Shown: positions 19,273 to 28,186, counted from the stretch's first letter. The stretch: DNA of 64,000 bases from Umezawaea tangerina (GCF_003002815.1 NZ_PVTF01000026.1:1-64000), one strand, 5' to 3'. A program made the numbers and translations. Notes: generated by a model from the letters alone, not told the origin.

Positions 19273-19824
19273 CTAGCCGCCGGTGAGCTGGCGGAGGGCG
19301 GCGCGGGGGGCGGCGGCGCCGCGTTTGCTGCCTGCGTCGAGTTCGTCCAGGAGTTCGGTGGCGGTGGCGAGTCCGGCGCGGAGGACGGCGGCGAGGAGTT
19401 GGTGCAGGCGGAGCGGGTGTTGTTCGCGGCGGGCGGCGTCGAGGGTCGCTCTGGCGGGGGTGGCCAGGTGGAGGTCGGACCTGGTGGTGGTGGGTGGGCG
19501 TCTGGTCGTGCGTTCGAGCAGCAGGAAGTCGTGTCCGTTGAGCCGCTGGTTCGGACGCTGGAGCACGTGGACCCGAGGCGGCAGCGGCAGCGCGGGCAGG
19601 CCGTGGGCGTGCAGGGCGTCGACACCGGTGATGACCGACTCCGGGCCTGTGTACAACGCGGCGGCGCGCACCTGTTGAAGGCGGGTGGGGCTGCCCGGAG
19701 TCAGCAGGATCACGCCGGGCAGGAGGCGGAGCCAGGGGCCGCCGGGACGGCACCTGGTGTCGATCGTGTACCTCGAAACCCCTGATCGGACCAGGTCCGC
19801 CGTGCTGGTCACACCATCTCGCAT
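19273..19824 (-). CDS. AbiEi-antitoxin-domain-like protein, possibly C-terminally truncated
   Basis: A 183-residue protein. The N-terminal part (GVTSTADLVRSGVSRYTIDTR) looks like the helix-turn-helix that opens type IV AbiEi-like antitoxins and related DUF559-associated proteins. It is followed by LLPGVILLTPGSPTRLQQVRAALLY-like and VHVLQRPNQRLN blocks typical of that actinobacterial group. Family members are usually near 300 residues, so about 100 C-terminal residues appear lost. No toxin gene is adjacent. A degraded IS lies upstream, consistent with decay of this spot. Confidence 0.65.
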   Translation of the reverse strand: MRDGVTSTADLVRSGVSRYTIDTRCRPGGPWLRLLPGVILLTPGSPTRLQQVRAAALYTGPESVITGVDALHAHGLPALPLPPRVHVLQRPNQRLNGHDFLLLERTTRRPPTTTRSDLHLATPARATLDAARREQHPLRLHQLLAAVLRAGLATATELLDELDAGSKRGAAAPRAALRQLTGG

Positions 19825-19875
19825 GGACCCATGGTGCGGCGGTGCGCAGCGCTTCGCGATCAGGAGTCGACAGCC

Positions 19876-20009
19876 TGTGGATAACTTGTGGAGATGTGGA
19901 CAACCCCGGTCCGCCGAGTTGCGGCTTCCACGAGCGGAATCCCTGGTGGTGGTCCGGTTTCCGGGTCACCGAACCAGCCCTTGACCCTGGGTACCGGGGC
20001 TGTGGACAA
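19876..20009. promoter_or_regulatory. cluster of three DnaA-box-like nonamers
   Basis: TGTGGATAA (19876-19884) is the reverse of the consensus DnaA box TTATCCACA. TGTGGACAA at 19895-19903 and 20001-20009 are the reverse of TTGTCCACA, the preferred actinobacterial form. All three have the same orientation, in the gap upstream of the antitoxin-like gene. No origin genes are near, so titration of DnaA or a local regulatory role is more likely than replication start. Confidence 0.5.
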
Positions 20010-20103
20010 CTGGTCCGCCCACTAACGCGTTGGCCACGAACATTCACCGGGTTGATGACACGCCGGGCAAGATCCTGGCCCCCGGTCCGTGTTGATCTCA
20101 CCA

Positions 20104-20943
20104 ATGGCCGACCCGGTCAGAGCACGACGGTTAACCGAGGACGAGGGCCGCAAGCTCCTACGGATCACCCGCCGCGGCAAGCACGAGTCGATCCGGGTAC
20201 GCCGAGCGACGACCATCATGGCCTCGGCGTCAGGGACCCCGGTCACCTCGATCGCCCGGTTGCTCGCCGCGCACGAGGACACCTGGAAGGACTCCACCGA
20301 TCCTGACTTCGACACCAAGCTGGACCGGATCGAGCAAGTCACGACCCGGTTCCCGCGGCGGTGCTTCGCCTTCGACCAGTTCGGGCCGCTGTCGATCCGT
20401 CCGCACCACGGGTCCGGCTGGGCACCACGGTCCAGGCTCGACCGGTTGCCCCGCGACCCACACCCGCACGCACTGCATCCGCTACTTCCACGGCTGCTAC
20501 CCGCTGGGTGACGACCACCTCTGGGGTGTGATGCGCCGCCGCACAGGCGGTGACCACAGCCTCGCCGCCCTCAAGTCGATCAGAGCGGTAAGACCCGATG
20601 GCGCCCTGATCCACGTGATCCTGGACAACCTGTTGGCGAACAAGCCCCGAAGGCCAGAGCCTGGGCGAAGCGGAACAACGTCGAACTCTGTCCGACCCCG
20701 ACCAACGCGTCCTGGGCCAATCCGATCGGGGCGCGGTTCGGGCTGTTGCGGACCTTCACGATGAGCAACTCCCACCGCCCCAACCACACCGTGCTCGCCC
20801 GCCGGACCCAGGCGTGTCCGCGGTGGCGCAACGCCAATGCCCGCCATCCCGACGTCCTGGCCGCCCAACGTCGCGAACGAGCCCGCGTTCGCAGCGAACG
20901 TCAACGACGCTGGGGCTGGCGAGCAGCCTGGACAACCAGGTGA
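20104..20943 (+). pseudogene. IS630 family transposase remnant
   Basis: Pieces of one IS630-type transposase are spread over all three forward frames. The N-terminal part (MADPVRARRLTEDEGRKLLR, then IMASASGTPVTSIARLLAAHEDT) is intact from 20104. It then jumps to the later KLDRIEQVTTRFPRRCFAFDQFGPLSIRPHH region, showing an internal deletion near 20290. Frame shifts follow near 20440 (to HLWGVMRRRTGGDHSLAALKS) and near 20640 (to PNHTVLARRTQACPRWRNANARHPDVLAAQRR). It cannot make active enzyme. Terminal inverted repeats were not found by eye. Confidence 0.85.
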
Positions 20944-20961
20944 ACCCGAGTGGTCACCGGA

Positions 20962-22272
20962 CTAGTCGTCGAAGCCCGGTTGCCAGCGGGCGACGATGGA
21001 GCGGGTGGGGACTTCGGCGTCGAGCTGGCAGAGGATGCCGGTGGCGCCGAGCGTGACCCGGTGGATGAGCAGGTACTGGGGTGGGAGGTTGAGGGAGCGG
21101 CCGGTGCGGGAGTCGGGTTTGCGCATGTCGCCGACGCGTTCGGCCTGGCCCTGGAGCCACTTGCGGGTGAACTTGAACGTCTCGTTGCGCAGCGGCTCGA
21201 CGAACGGGCCGAGGTAGTTGAGGACGTCCTCGCCCTCCAGTTCCGTGCCGGGGCGGATGAAGTGCTCGTTGCGCAGCAGCTCCAGCAGGTCGTCGGACCG
21301 CTTGTCCAACGCGAGCCTGGTCATGACGCCGAGCGTCCTGGGCAGGCCGTCGGGCAGCCGGGCGCAGGCGCCGAAGTCGATCGCGCGCAGCCTGCCGTCG
21401 GCGCCGAGCAGGAAGTTGCCCGGATGCGGGTCGGCGTGCAGCAGCCCGGACCGGCTGGGGGCCGAGAAGTGGAACTCGGCCAGCCGCAGGCCCGCCAGGT
21501 CGCGCTGCTCACGGGTGCCCTCGCGGATGATGGCCGCCAGCGGCGTGCCGTCGATCCACTCGGTGACCATGACCTTGGGCGCGCTGGCCACGACCTTCGG
21601 CACTAGCACGTGCTCGTCGTCGTCGAACGCCTTGGCGAACGTGCGCTGGTTGTCCGCCTCCGTCCGGTAGTCGAGCTCCTCGACCATCCGGTCGCGCAGC
21701 TCCTCGAGCAGCGGTTTCACCTCGGCGCCGGGGATGATCGCCTGCACCAGCCTGCTGAACCTCAGCAGCTGCTTCAGGTCGGCGTTCAACGCCTCGTCGG
21801 CACCGGGGTACTGCACCTTTACGGCGACCTCGCGGCCGTCGTGCCACACCGCCTTGTGCACCTGGCCGATGCTGGCCGACGCCGCGGGCTCGTCGGCGAA
21901 CTCCTGGAACCGCTTCGCCCAGGCCGACCCGAGCTGCTCGGCGAGCACCCGGTGCACCGTGCGCGTCGGCATCGGTGGCGCCGCGGTCTGGAGCTTGGTG
22001 AGCGCCTCGCGGTACGGCGCCGCCATCTCCTCCGGCACCGCGGCCTCGAACACGCTCAGGGCCTGGCCGAACTTCATGGCCCCGCCCTTGAGCTGCCCGA
22101 GCACGGCGAACACCTGTTCCGCGGTCTTCGCGGTCACGTCGGCGTTGACCTGCTCGGAACTCATACCGGTCAGTCGCTTGCCCCAGCCACCGACGACACG
22201 CCCGGCCACCCCTATCGGGAGGGTGGCCAGCTTGGCGGTGCGCTGGACGGCCTTGCGCGGGATCTCGCTCAC
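20962..22272 (-). CDS. ABC1/AarF/UbiB atypical kinase
   Basis: A 436-residue protein of the ABC1 (UbiB/ADCK) kinase-like family. It shows the KxGQ signature in GAMKFGQALSVFE, the nucleotide-loop ASASIGQVHKA, the lysine in VAVKVQYPG, and the catalytic and metal motifs LLHADPHPGNFLL and IDFGA. These proteins act in isoprenoid-quinone or membrane lipid homeostasis, though actinobacterial members are poorly defined. GTG 22272 is preferred; 19 more codons are open upstream. It belongs to a block syntenic with the mycobacterial uvrD2-whiB7 region. Confidence 0.88.
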   Translation of the reverse strand: MSEIPRKAVQRTAKLATLPIGVAGRVVGGWGKRLTGMSSEQVNADVTAKTAEQVFAVLGQLKGGAMKFGQALSVFEAAVPEEMAAPYREALTKLQTAAPPMPTRTVHRVLAEQLGSAWAKRFQEFADEPAASASIGQVHKAVWHDGREVAVKVQYPGADEALNADLKQLLRFSRLVQAIIPGAEVKPLLEELRDRMVEELDYRTEADNQRTFAKAFDDDEHVLVPKVVASAPKVMVTEWIDGTPLAAIIREGTREQRDLAGLRLAEFHFSAPSRSGLLHADPHPGNFLLGADGRLRAIDFGACARLPDGLPRTLGVMTRLALDKRSDDLLELLRNEHFIRPGTELEGEDVLNYLGPFVEPLRNETFKFTRKWLQGQAERVGDMRKPDSRTGRSLNLPPQYLLIHRVTLGATGILCQLDAEVPTRSIVARWQPGFDD

Positions 22273-22332
22273 CCGGTGATTCTCCCCCGCCCGTTCTCGC
22301 AGCTGCAGTGGAACGCCTGTCCACCACAAAAC

Positions 22333-23394
22333 CTACACAGCGGCGGCGGGGTGGCCCGCGCTGCCGCAGCCGCAGGACACGTGGGGGTCGCTCGGCCGGC
22401 GCTCCAGGACCCCCAGTTGGGGCTGCACCTCCAGGGTCGCGTTCCACGTCGTCGGCGGGCTCAGCCCCACCTCGGCGGGGTCGAGCGCGGACAGCACCTG
22501 CCCCACGGCGAGCGCCGCGCACGCCGCCGCCGTGGCCAGGTCGGTGGGCTGCGTCCGGTCCGCGAGCTGCGTCGCGCACGCCGCCCAGGCCCCGTCCTGG
22601 TCCGACCGGTGCAGGTGCGCGCAGCGCACGCAGCTCGTCCGCCCCGGCACCACGAGCGGGCCGACCACGCCGATGCCCTCCCGCGCGCGGACCACCAGGT
22701 GCTGCGTGCCCTCCAGCATCAGCGTGTTGAGCAGCGCGGGCGGCGGCACCAGCGAGTCGGCCAGCACGACGAGGTCCGGCGCCCCGGTGCTGGTCAACCA
22801 CCCCGTGCGCACGTCGCCGGACGCCCGGCCGATGGCGTCGACCGCGGCCTCGCGCCGGGGGCGGCCCACGTCGACGTCGAGGTAGCCGGAGCCGGTGTCC
22901 TCGGGGCCGACCCGGCCGGCGGCGACGAGGTGCACCCGCCCGACGCCCGCCGCGGCGAGCAGCGAGGCGGTCGCCACGGCGATGCGGCCGTTCCCGTGCA
23001 CGACGACCGCGAGCTTGTCGCGGGCCGCGACGATCCCGGTGCCCGACCGCCCGGTGCGCAGCGCCCGACTCGTCGTGTCGGCCGTCAGCCGCCCCGGTAC
23101 CGGGACCGCGTCGTCGACCAGACCGACCTCGGCGAGCTGGTCGAGCAGGTGCAGGAACTCGGCCGGGTCCGCGTCCTTCGCGGCCAGACGTTCACCCAGT
23201 TCAGCGACCGTGTGCCTGCCGTCCAGAGCCAGCAGTTCATCCACGAAAGGGGGAGGGAGGTCGTCCACGACGACGGCGTGGCGGGGGTCGGTGCCTATCT
23301 GCACCTCGCCCGCGCGGCGCAGCAGCACGGGCAGTCCGGGCAGCACGCGGGGCCTGCGGGAGAGGTCGACCTGGTCCTGGGTGTCGGTGTCCAC
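22333..23394 (-). CDS. ThiF/E1-like family protein
   Basis: A 353-residue protein resembling the actinobacterial E1-like proteins found beside whiB7/uvrD2. The N-terminal region looks like a winged-helix leader-peptide-recognition fold (FVDELLALDGRHTVAELGERL). A Rossmann-like segment follows (LAVVVHGNGRIAVATASLLAAAGVGRVHLV, about residues 127-156). A zinc-type Cys pair lies in CVRCAHLHRSDQD, and the protein ends with a Cys-Gly-Cys-Gly segment. Related domains bind RiPP leader peptides or adenylate C-termini. No precursor peptide or cyclodehydratase is nearby, so its true role is unknown. Confidence 0.75.
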   Translation of the reverse strand: MDTDTQDQVDLSRRPRVLPGLPVLLRRAGEVQIGTDPRHAVVVDDLPPPFVDELLALDGRHTVAELGERLAAKDADPAEFLHLLDQLAEVGLVDDAVPVPGRLTADTTSRALRTGRSGTGIVAARDKLAVVVHGNGRIAVATASLLAAAGVGRVHLVAAGRVGPEDTGSGYLDVDVGRPRREAAVDAIGRASGDVRTGWLTSTGAPDLVVLADSLVPPPALLNTLMLEGTQHLVVRAREGIGVVGPLVVPGRTSCVRCAHLHRSDQDGAWAACATQLADRTQPTDLATAAACAALAVGQVLSALDPAEVGLSPPTTWNATLEVQPQLGVLERRPSDPHVSCGCGSAGHPAAAV

Positions 23395-23500
23395 GGGGTC
23401 AGCGTGCTCCCGGATCCGGCGGGCTCAAAACGCCCGTCCACAGGCCCCGGAGTTGTCCACAGGGCGCGGGATCGGGGGTTGACGGGGGTGGTGCGAAGGT

Positions 23501-23533
23501 GCTGGTGGGCGCCCCCGCAGGACGCCCACCAGC
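23501..23533 (-). terminator. hairpin terminator of the DUF5679 gene
   Basis: An 11-bp GC-rich stem GCTGGTGGGCG/CGCCCACCAGC lies 10 bases after the stop of the DUF5679 gene. A TTGTCCACA nonamer is also present at 23453-23461. Confidence 0.6.
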
Positions 23534-23542
23534 GGGTTCACG

Positions 23543-23698
23543 TCAGACCTTGGCCTTGCCCAGGATTCGGGTGACCGTGGTGCCGCACGTGGGGCACTTG
23601 CCCTTAGCCATCCTGCGGTTGTTGTTCTCGTGGATCTCTCCCGAGAAGTCGCGCTTCTCGCGACACTTCACGCAGTAGCCGTTGTAGGTCTCGGCCAC
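23543..23698 (-). CDS. DUF5679 small zinc-ribbon protein
   Basis: A 51-residue protein starting VAETYNGYCVKCREKRDF and ending CPTCGTTVTRILGKAKV. The two CxxC pairs form a zinc ribbon as in DUF5679. The GTG start at 23698 has a strong GGAGGAA upstream (23701-23708). Homologues sit in the same position in related actinobacteria. Its function is unknown. It is too short for common length cutoffs but is well supported. Confidence 0.88.
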   Translation of the reverse strand: MAETYNGYCVKCREKRDFSGEIHENNNRRMAKGKCPTCGTTVTRILGKAKV

Positions 23699-23933
23699 GG
23701 GTTCCTCCCTTGCTTTGGCGGTAGCCGCACAGGCGGCGACAGCGTCGTGAGGGCGGGGCGTTCTGCACCGCCCTCGGGGGCCTGCTCAGCACGCTACCTG
23801 TGCGGACGTGCGGATGCGTGCATGTCCACCAGCGCGTGTCCAGCCGCCTTTCGGTGGAATCTGCCCGACCGTGTCGCTCCTCACCGCCGCTTGGCGGCCG
23901 CGAATTGTCGGTGGCGGGCCTTACCGTTGAGCC

Positions 23934-24479
23934 ATGGCCGAACCGCGGGTAGCCAAAACCCATGTGGAGGTCCGCCGCAGCGCGCGGCGGCGCCGCATGG
24001 TCAGCGCGTACCGGGAAGGGGACACGGTTGTCGTGCTGCTCCCCGCCCGGATGAGCAAGGGCGAGGAAGAACACTGGGTGGCGGAGATGCTCAGCCGCCT
24101 GCAGCGCAGCGAGACGCGCAGGCGGTCGCCCGCCCGCACGTCGGACGCGGCGCTGCTGACGAGGTGCGAGGAGCTGTCCGGGCGGTACCTGGACAACGAC
24201 GCGGAACCGACCAGCGTGCGGTGGGTGCCGCCGATGCGGACGCGCTGGGCGTCCTGCACGCCCACCGAGGGCACGATCAGGGTGAGCGAACGGCTGCGGG
24301 ACGTGCCGTCGTGGGTGCTGGACTACGTGCTCGTGCACGAGCTGGCGCACCTGCGGGTCCCAGGGCACGGGAAGGACTTCTGGGAGCTGGTGCACCGGTA
24401 CCCGAAGTCGGAGCGGGCCATGGGGTACCTGGAGGGGATCTCGGCGGCCGCCGGGCTGGGGATCGGGGTGGAGGAATAG
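23934..24479 (+). CDS. YgjP/SprT-like M48 family metallopeptidase
   Basis: A 181-residue protein with zinc motif HELAH (135-139) and a third ligand His145 in HGKDFW, followed by LVHRYPKSERAMGYLEG. The WASC motif (106-109) just before it is typical of the YgjP/SprT group. The N-terminal EVRRSARRRRMVSAYREGDTV strand region is also family-like. It is probably a cytoplasmic peptidase with unknown substrate. It is divergent from the DUF5679 gene, with a 235-base gap, and part of the whiB7-region synteny block. Confidence 0.87.
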   Translation: MAEPRVAKTHVEVRRSARRRRMVSAYREGDTVVVLLPARMSKGEEEHWVAEMLSRLQRSETRRRSPARTSDAALLTRCEELSGRYLDNDAEPTSVRWVPPMRTRWASCTPTEGTIRVSERLRDVPSWVLDYVLVHELAHLRVPGHGKDFWELVHRYPKSERAMGYLEGISAAAGLGIGVEE

Positions 24480-24730
24480 GGGAGACCGGGGGATTTCGAA
24501 ACAGGGGTGGATGATTTTTCGTACCGGAGCCGCACATGCGACTCGCCGTTCCGCGTGTTGACGACGTGGGGTGCGCGCGCTTCGCGCCGGTAGGTGGTGT
24601 GGACCCGCGACGGGGTTGTCGTCGGCGGTCCGGCAACTGAGCTGATGGCCTAGTAATCGCAGGTCGGCGGGTGTGGCCGACCTGTCCGCCGGGGAACTCG
24701 CCCCGGCCTTCCGATTTCCGGTCGAGCGTG

Positions 24731-24764
24731 AAAAAGGCCACCACGCGGTGCGTGGTGGCCTTTC
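24731..24764 (-). terminator. terminator of the DUF2342 gene
   Basis: A perfect 14-bp stem (AAAGGCCACCACGC with its complement, loop GGT) reads into a run of T on the minus strand, just past the DUF2342 stop. The rest of the 24480-24730 gap is slightly AT-richer than its surroundings and shows no gene. Confidence 0.85.
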
Positions 24765-24779
24765 GGTCGAATGGGGTGA

Positions 24780-26117
24780 CTAGGATTCCGGAGTCGGGTC
24801 TTCCGGCTTCTTCCCGGTCTCCGACTCCTTTTCCTCGCGCAGCGTCCGCTCCAGCTCCGCCATCGGGTCCTCGAGCGCCTTGCGGGTGTTGCCGAGGCGT
24901 TCGGCGAACTCCAGCGGGTCGTCCAGGTCCGTCGTGGTGGGGATCAGGTCCGGGTGCTCCCACAGGCTGTCGCGCACCTCGATGCCGTGCTGGTCGCCCA
25001 CGAGCTTCCACAACGCGGAGGCCGAGCGCATGCGCCGCGGCCGCAGCTCCAGGCCCACGAGGGTGGCGAACGTCTGCTCGGCGGGACCGCCGGTGGCGCG
25101 ACGGCGCTGGAGGGTCTCGCGCAGCGCGGACGCGCCGGGCAGGCGTTCGCCCACGGCCTCCGCGACCACGACGTCCACCCAGCCCTCGACCAGTGCCAGG
25201 AGCGTCTCGAGGCGGGTGAGCGCCGCCTTCTGCTCAGGCGTGGTCTGGGGCTCGAGCATGCCGGACTTCATGGCCTCCTCGATGCTCTCGGGGTTCGACG
25301 GGTCGATCTGCCCCGCCATCTGCTCGAGCGCGCTCGTGTCGACCTTGATGCCCTTGGCGAACTCCTCGACCGTGTCCAGCAGCCGCTGGCGCAGCCACGG
25401 GACGTGGGTGAAGAGGCGCTGGTGGGCGGCCTCGCGGGCGGCGAGGAACACCATGACCTCGCTGGCCGGGCGCTCCAGGCCCTCGGTGAACTTCTCGATG
25501 TTGGCCGGGAGCAGGGCGCCGGTGCCCTCGGGGCCGAGGGGGAGACCCACCTCGGTCGAGGTCAGCACCTCGGAGCCCAGCTGGGCGAGCGCGCCGCCCA
25601 GCTGGGAGCCGAACGCCATGCCGCCCATCTGGCTGAGCATCGACAGCAGCGGACCGGCTGCTTCCTTCGCCTCGGCGGGCATCGCCTCGACCCAGGCGCC
25701 GGACACGCGCCGCGCCACCGGGTCGCACAGCCGCTGCCACGTCGGCAGCGTCCGCTCGACCCACTCACGCGCGGTCCAGCTCTGCACGGCACGGGTGCCC
25801 GCGGGCAGCGCGGTCGCCGGGTCCAGCCACATCTCGGCCAGGTGGACCGCGTCCGCCACGGCGGTGCCCTGGTCGGCGGTGAAGCCGATGGCGGGACCGC
25901 CCTTGCCCGCCAACTGCTGGAGGGCGATCTGCTTGGCGAGCTCGTAGTTCACCGGACCGGCTGACGCGTTCTGGTTGCTGAACATCGCGCCGAGCTGGCT
26001 CAGCATCGCGCCGAGTTGGTTGAAGTCGAAGGGATTGCCCTGCCCGGCCTGGTCGGAGGGCTTGCGGTTGGGGTCGTCGGGGTCCGACGGGCCGAACCCG
26101 AACGGCAGGTCAGTCAT
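24780..26117 (-). CDS. DUF2342 (zincin-like) family protein
   Basis: A 445-residue actinobacterial protein annotated in relatives as a zinc-dependent metalloprotease or F420-biosynthesis-associated protein. The Gly/Asn/Phe-rich N-terminus is followed by a helical body. The expected zinc helix reads AAREAAHQRLFTHVPWLR (REAAH 228-232), with Arg in place of the first His of HExxH, so peptidase activity is doubtful. It is divergent from the PDZ-Lon gene, the same pairing as in Mycobacterium. A GTG at 26123 is an alternative start. Confidence 0.85.
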   Translation of the reverse strand: MTDLPFGFGPSDPDDPNRKPSDQAGQGNPFDFNQLGAMLSQLGAMFSNQNASAGPVNYELAKQIALQQLAGKGGPAIGFTADQGTAVADAVHLAEMWLDPATALPAGTRAVQSWTAREWVERTLPTWQRLCDPVARRVSGAWVEAMPAEAKEAAGPLLSMLSQMGGMAFGSQLGGALAQLGSEVLTSTEVGLPLGPEGTGALLPANIEKFTEGLERPASEVMVFLAAREAAHQRLFTHVPWLRQRLLDTVEEFAKGIKVDTSALEQMAGQIDPSNPESIEEAMKSGMLEPQTTPEQKAALTRLETLLALVEGWVDVVVAEAVGERLPGASALRETLQRRRATGGPAEQTFATLVGLELRPRRMRSASALWKLVGDQHGIEVRDSLWEHPDLIPTTTDLDDPLEFAERLGNTRKALEDPMAELERTLREEKESETGKKPEDPTPES

Positions 26118-26219
26118 GCCCACAACGGTACGCGGAGACGCCTGGCGACGCGGCCCAGGTTCGCTGCGAGCTTGAGGACGTCACGTCGTTCACATGCGCA
26201 GGTCGTACTCTGTCGAACC

Positions 26220-27347
26220 GTGAGCGAGCACAGCGAGGGCGGCACCACGGACACCGTCGTCGGCGACGGCGACGACTCGGGTGGCCTGGCCGCGACCCCG
26301 CTGCCGCCCCCGCGCGGGAAGTCGGGCCCGACCCGCCGCACCTGGACGCTGCTGATCAGCTTCCTGGTCGTCATCGGCCTCGGCCTGGCGGGCGGGTTCG
26401 CCCGCGTGCCCTACGTGGCGCTCGGCCCCGGCCCGACCTACGACACCCTCGGCCAGGTCGACGGCAACAACGTGGTCTCGATCGAGGGCCAGGACACGTT
26501 CCCCACCGGCGGGCACCTGACCATGACCACGGTGTCGCTGATCGACGACCTGTCGCTGTTCGGCGCGATGGGGCTGTGGGTGAGCGGCCGGTACGCGCTG
26601 GCGCCGCGCGAGGAGTTCTTCAAGCCCGGCGTGTCCAAGGACGAGGTCCGCGACCAGAACACCAAGGCCTTCCAGGACTCGCAGACCAGCGCCGAGGTCG
26701 CCGCGCTGCGCTACCTGGGCTACCCGGTGAAGGTGCTCGCCGCCGAGATCACCAAGGGCAGCGCCGCGGACGCCGTGCTCCAGCCCAACGACCGGCTGCG
26801 CGTCGTCAACGGCAAGCAGATCGGCGTGGCCGACGACGTGAAGGCCGCCCTGGAGAACACCAAGCCGGGCGACGAGATCGAGCTGACCTACGACCGCGAC
26901 GGCAAGCAGCAGACCTCGCGGGTCCCGCTCGGCCGCGCCGACAACCGCGAGACCGGCTTCCTCGGCGTGCTGGCCGTGGACCGCGCGGACGCCCCGTTCG
27001 AGATCAAGATCGGCGTGCCGGAGGTCGGCGGACCGTCGGCGGGCCTGCTGTTCGCCCTGTCCATCGTGGACAAGCTGACCCCCGGCGAGCTCAACGGCGG
27101 CCAGTCCATCGCGGGCACCGGCGAGATCAACGAGAAGGGCGAGGTCGGCCCCATCGGCGGCATCCCGTTCAAGATGGTCGCCGCGCGCGAAGGCGGTGCC
27201 ACGACGTTCCTGGTGCCCGCCGACAACTGCGTCGAGGCCAAGCAGCAAGCGCCCGAGGGGCTGCGGCTGGTGAAGGTGGAGACGCTGACCGGGGCCGTGC
27301 AGGCCGTCGAGGCGGTCGTGGCGGGCAAGGACGCACCCGGCTGCTGA
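26220..27347 (+). CDS. membrane-anchored PDZ-Lon (S16) protease
   Basis: A 375-residue protein with a disordered N-terminus, one membrane helix (42-60), a PDZ domain (about 160-235) and a C-terminal Lon-type protease domain without ATPase. The catalytic Ser273 is in GGPSAGLLFAL and Lys318 in GGIPFKMVAAREGG. The active domain lies outside the membrane and needs no ATP. GTG 26220 is the start. Its neighbours, DUF2342 and UPF0182, match the mycobacterial order. Confidence 0.92.
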   Translation: MSEHSEGGTTDTVVGDGDDSGGLAATPLPPPRGKSGPTRRTWTLLISFLVVIGLGLAGGFARVPYVALGPGPTYDTLGQVDGNNVVSIEGQDTFPTGGHLTMTTVSLIDDLSLFGAMGLWVSGRYALAPREEFFKPGVSKDEVRDQNTKAFQDSQTSAEVAALRYLGYPVKVLAAEITKGSAADAVLQPNDRLRVVNGKQIGVADDVKAALENTKPGDEIELTYDRDGKQQTSRVPLGRADNRETGFLGVLAVDRADAPFEIKIGVPEVGGPSAGLLFALSIVDKLTPGELNGGQSIAGTGEINEKGEVGPIGGIPFKMVAAREGGATTFLVPADNCVEAKQQAPEGLRLVKVETLTGAVQAVEAVVAGKDAPGC

Positions 27348-27362
27348 CCCGTGGGGAACGCA

Positions 27363-27407
27363 CTCGGGCCCGTGGCCAAGGTCGTGCACCTTGGCCACGG
27401 GCCCGAG
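27363..27407. terminator. bidirectional terminator hairpin
   Basis: A perfect 20-bp GC-rich stem (27363-27382 with 27388-27407) lies between the convergent PDZ-Lon and PPA1309-family genes. Confidence 0.82.
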
Positions 27408-27475
27408 CCGCGTCACGGGAGCGGGACACGCCCGGCCGGCACGCCGGATCGCGGACCACCCGGTGGGTGGGGGAC

Positions 27476-28024
27476 CTACGGCTTGAAGGTCTCCAGCAGC
27501 GCGTTGGTCAGGTTCGGGGCCAGTTCGGGGTGCTCGACGACCTCGTCGGGCATCTCCGTGTTGCCGCGCAGGTGCAGCACGCACGCGGCCGTGCCGTCGC
27601 GCAGCACCGCGGCGACCAGCCGGGCCTCGCGGCGCTGCGGGTGGGCCGCGGCGAACGCGCGCGCCTCCTCGTCGCCGAGCTCCTCGGCGCGCAGCTTCTC
27701 CTCGGCCTCCGGCGGCAGCACCAGGATCTCCTGCGCCAGCGCGCAGCCCGCGACGGCGTCGGGCCACACGATGCCCAGCAGGGCGTCGGCCAGGTCGGCG
27801 TCGGGCAGCTCGTCCTGCGCGATGGGCGTCAGCGGGGACGCCTCCGGGTCGAGCTGGCCGGTCAGTTCCGGCTGCTGCGCGAGCAGCTCGGCGGTCGGCA
27901 CCAGGGCGAACAGCTGGAGGCCCTGGTCCCACCCGGCCGTGGACACGAACTCCTCGACCTCGCGCGCGACGGCGCGGAGCAGTACGGGCGAGTTCTCCGG
28001 CGAAGGCGAAGGATTGGCTGACAC
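27476..28024 (-). CDS. PPA1309 family protein
   Basis: A 182-residue protein matching the actinobacterial PPA1309 family: an N-terminal helix LLRAVAREVEEFVSTAGWDQGLQLFALVPT-like block, then PDADLADALLGIVWPDAVAGCALAQE and the C-terminal EARLVAAVLRDGTAACVLHLRG. The function is unknown and the protein is probably cytoplasmic. An open frame extends to 28102, but GTG 28024 gives the usual start. It is divergent from the UPF0182 gene. Confidence 0.83.
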   Translation of the reverse strand: MSANPSPSPENSPVLLRAVAREVEEFVSTAGWDQGLQLFALVPTAELLAQQPELTGQLDPEASPLTPIAQDELPDADLADALLGIVWPDAVAGCALAQEILVLPPEAEEKLRAEELGDEEARAFAAAHPQRREARLVAAVLRDGTAACVLHLRGNTEMPDEVVEHPELAPNLTNALLETFKP

Positions 28025-28186
28025 GGTGGTTATGGTCGCATCCCCCGGCACCGGCGGCCGCCGGCAGGGGGGAAACGGAGAACCGATCGGGGAACTCGGC
28101 ACGGCCTCCGTAGAGTTGGACAGAACGTACTAATTGAAGAGTCGGCAAGCCGACAATCGGACCACTGCGAACCTGGAGGGTGCACC

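Noticed and set aside
19876-20009. DnaA-box cluster considered as a chromosomal or plasmid origin
   Set aside because: There is no dnaA, dnaN or rep gene, no AT-rich unwinding region and only three boxes; rRNA and core genes nearby do not match an oriC neighbourhood.
22333-23394. RiPP (TOMM) biosynthetic cluster around the ThiF-like protein
   Set aside because: No precursor peptide, dehydrogenase or YcaO gene is near; the surrounding genes are a conserved actinobacterial core block.
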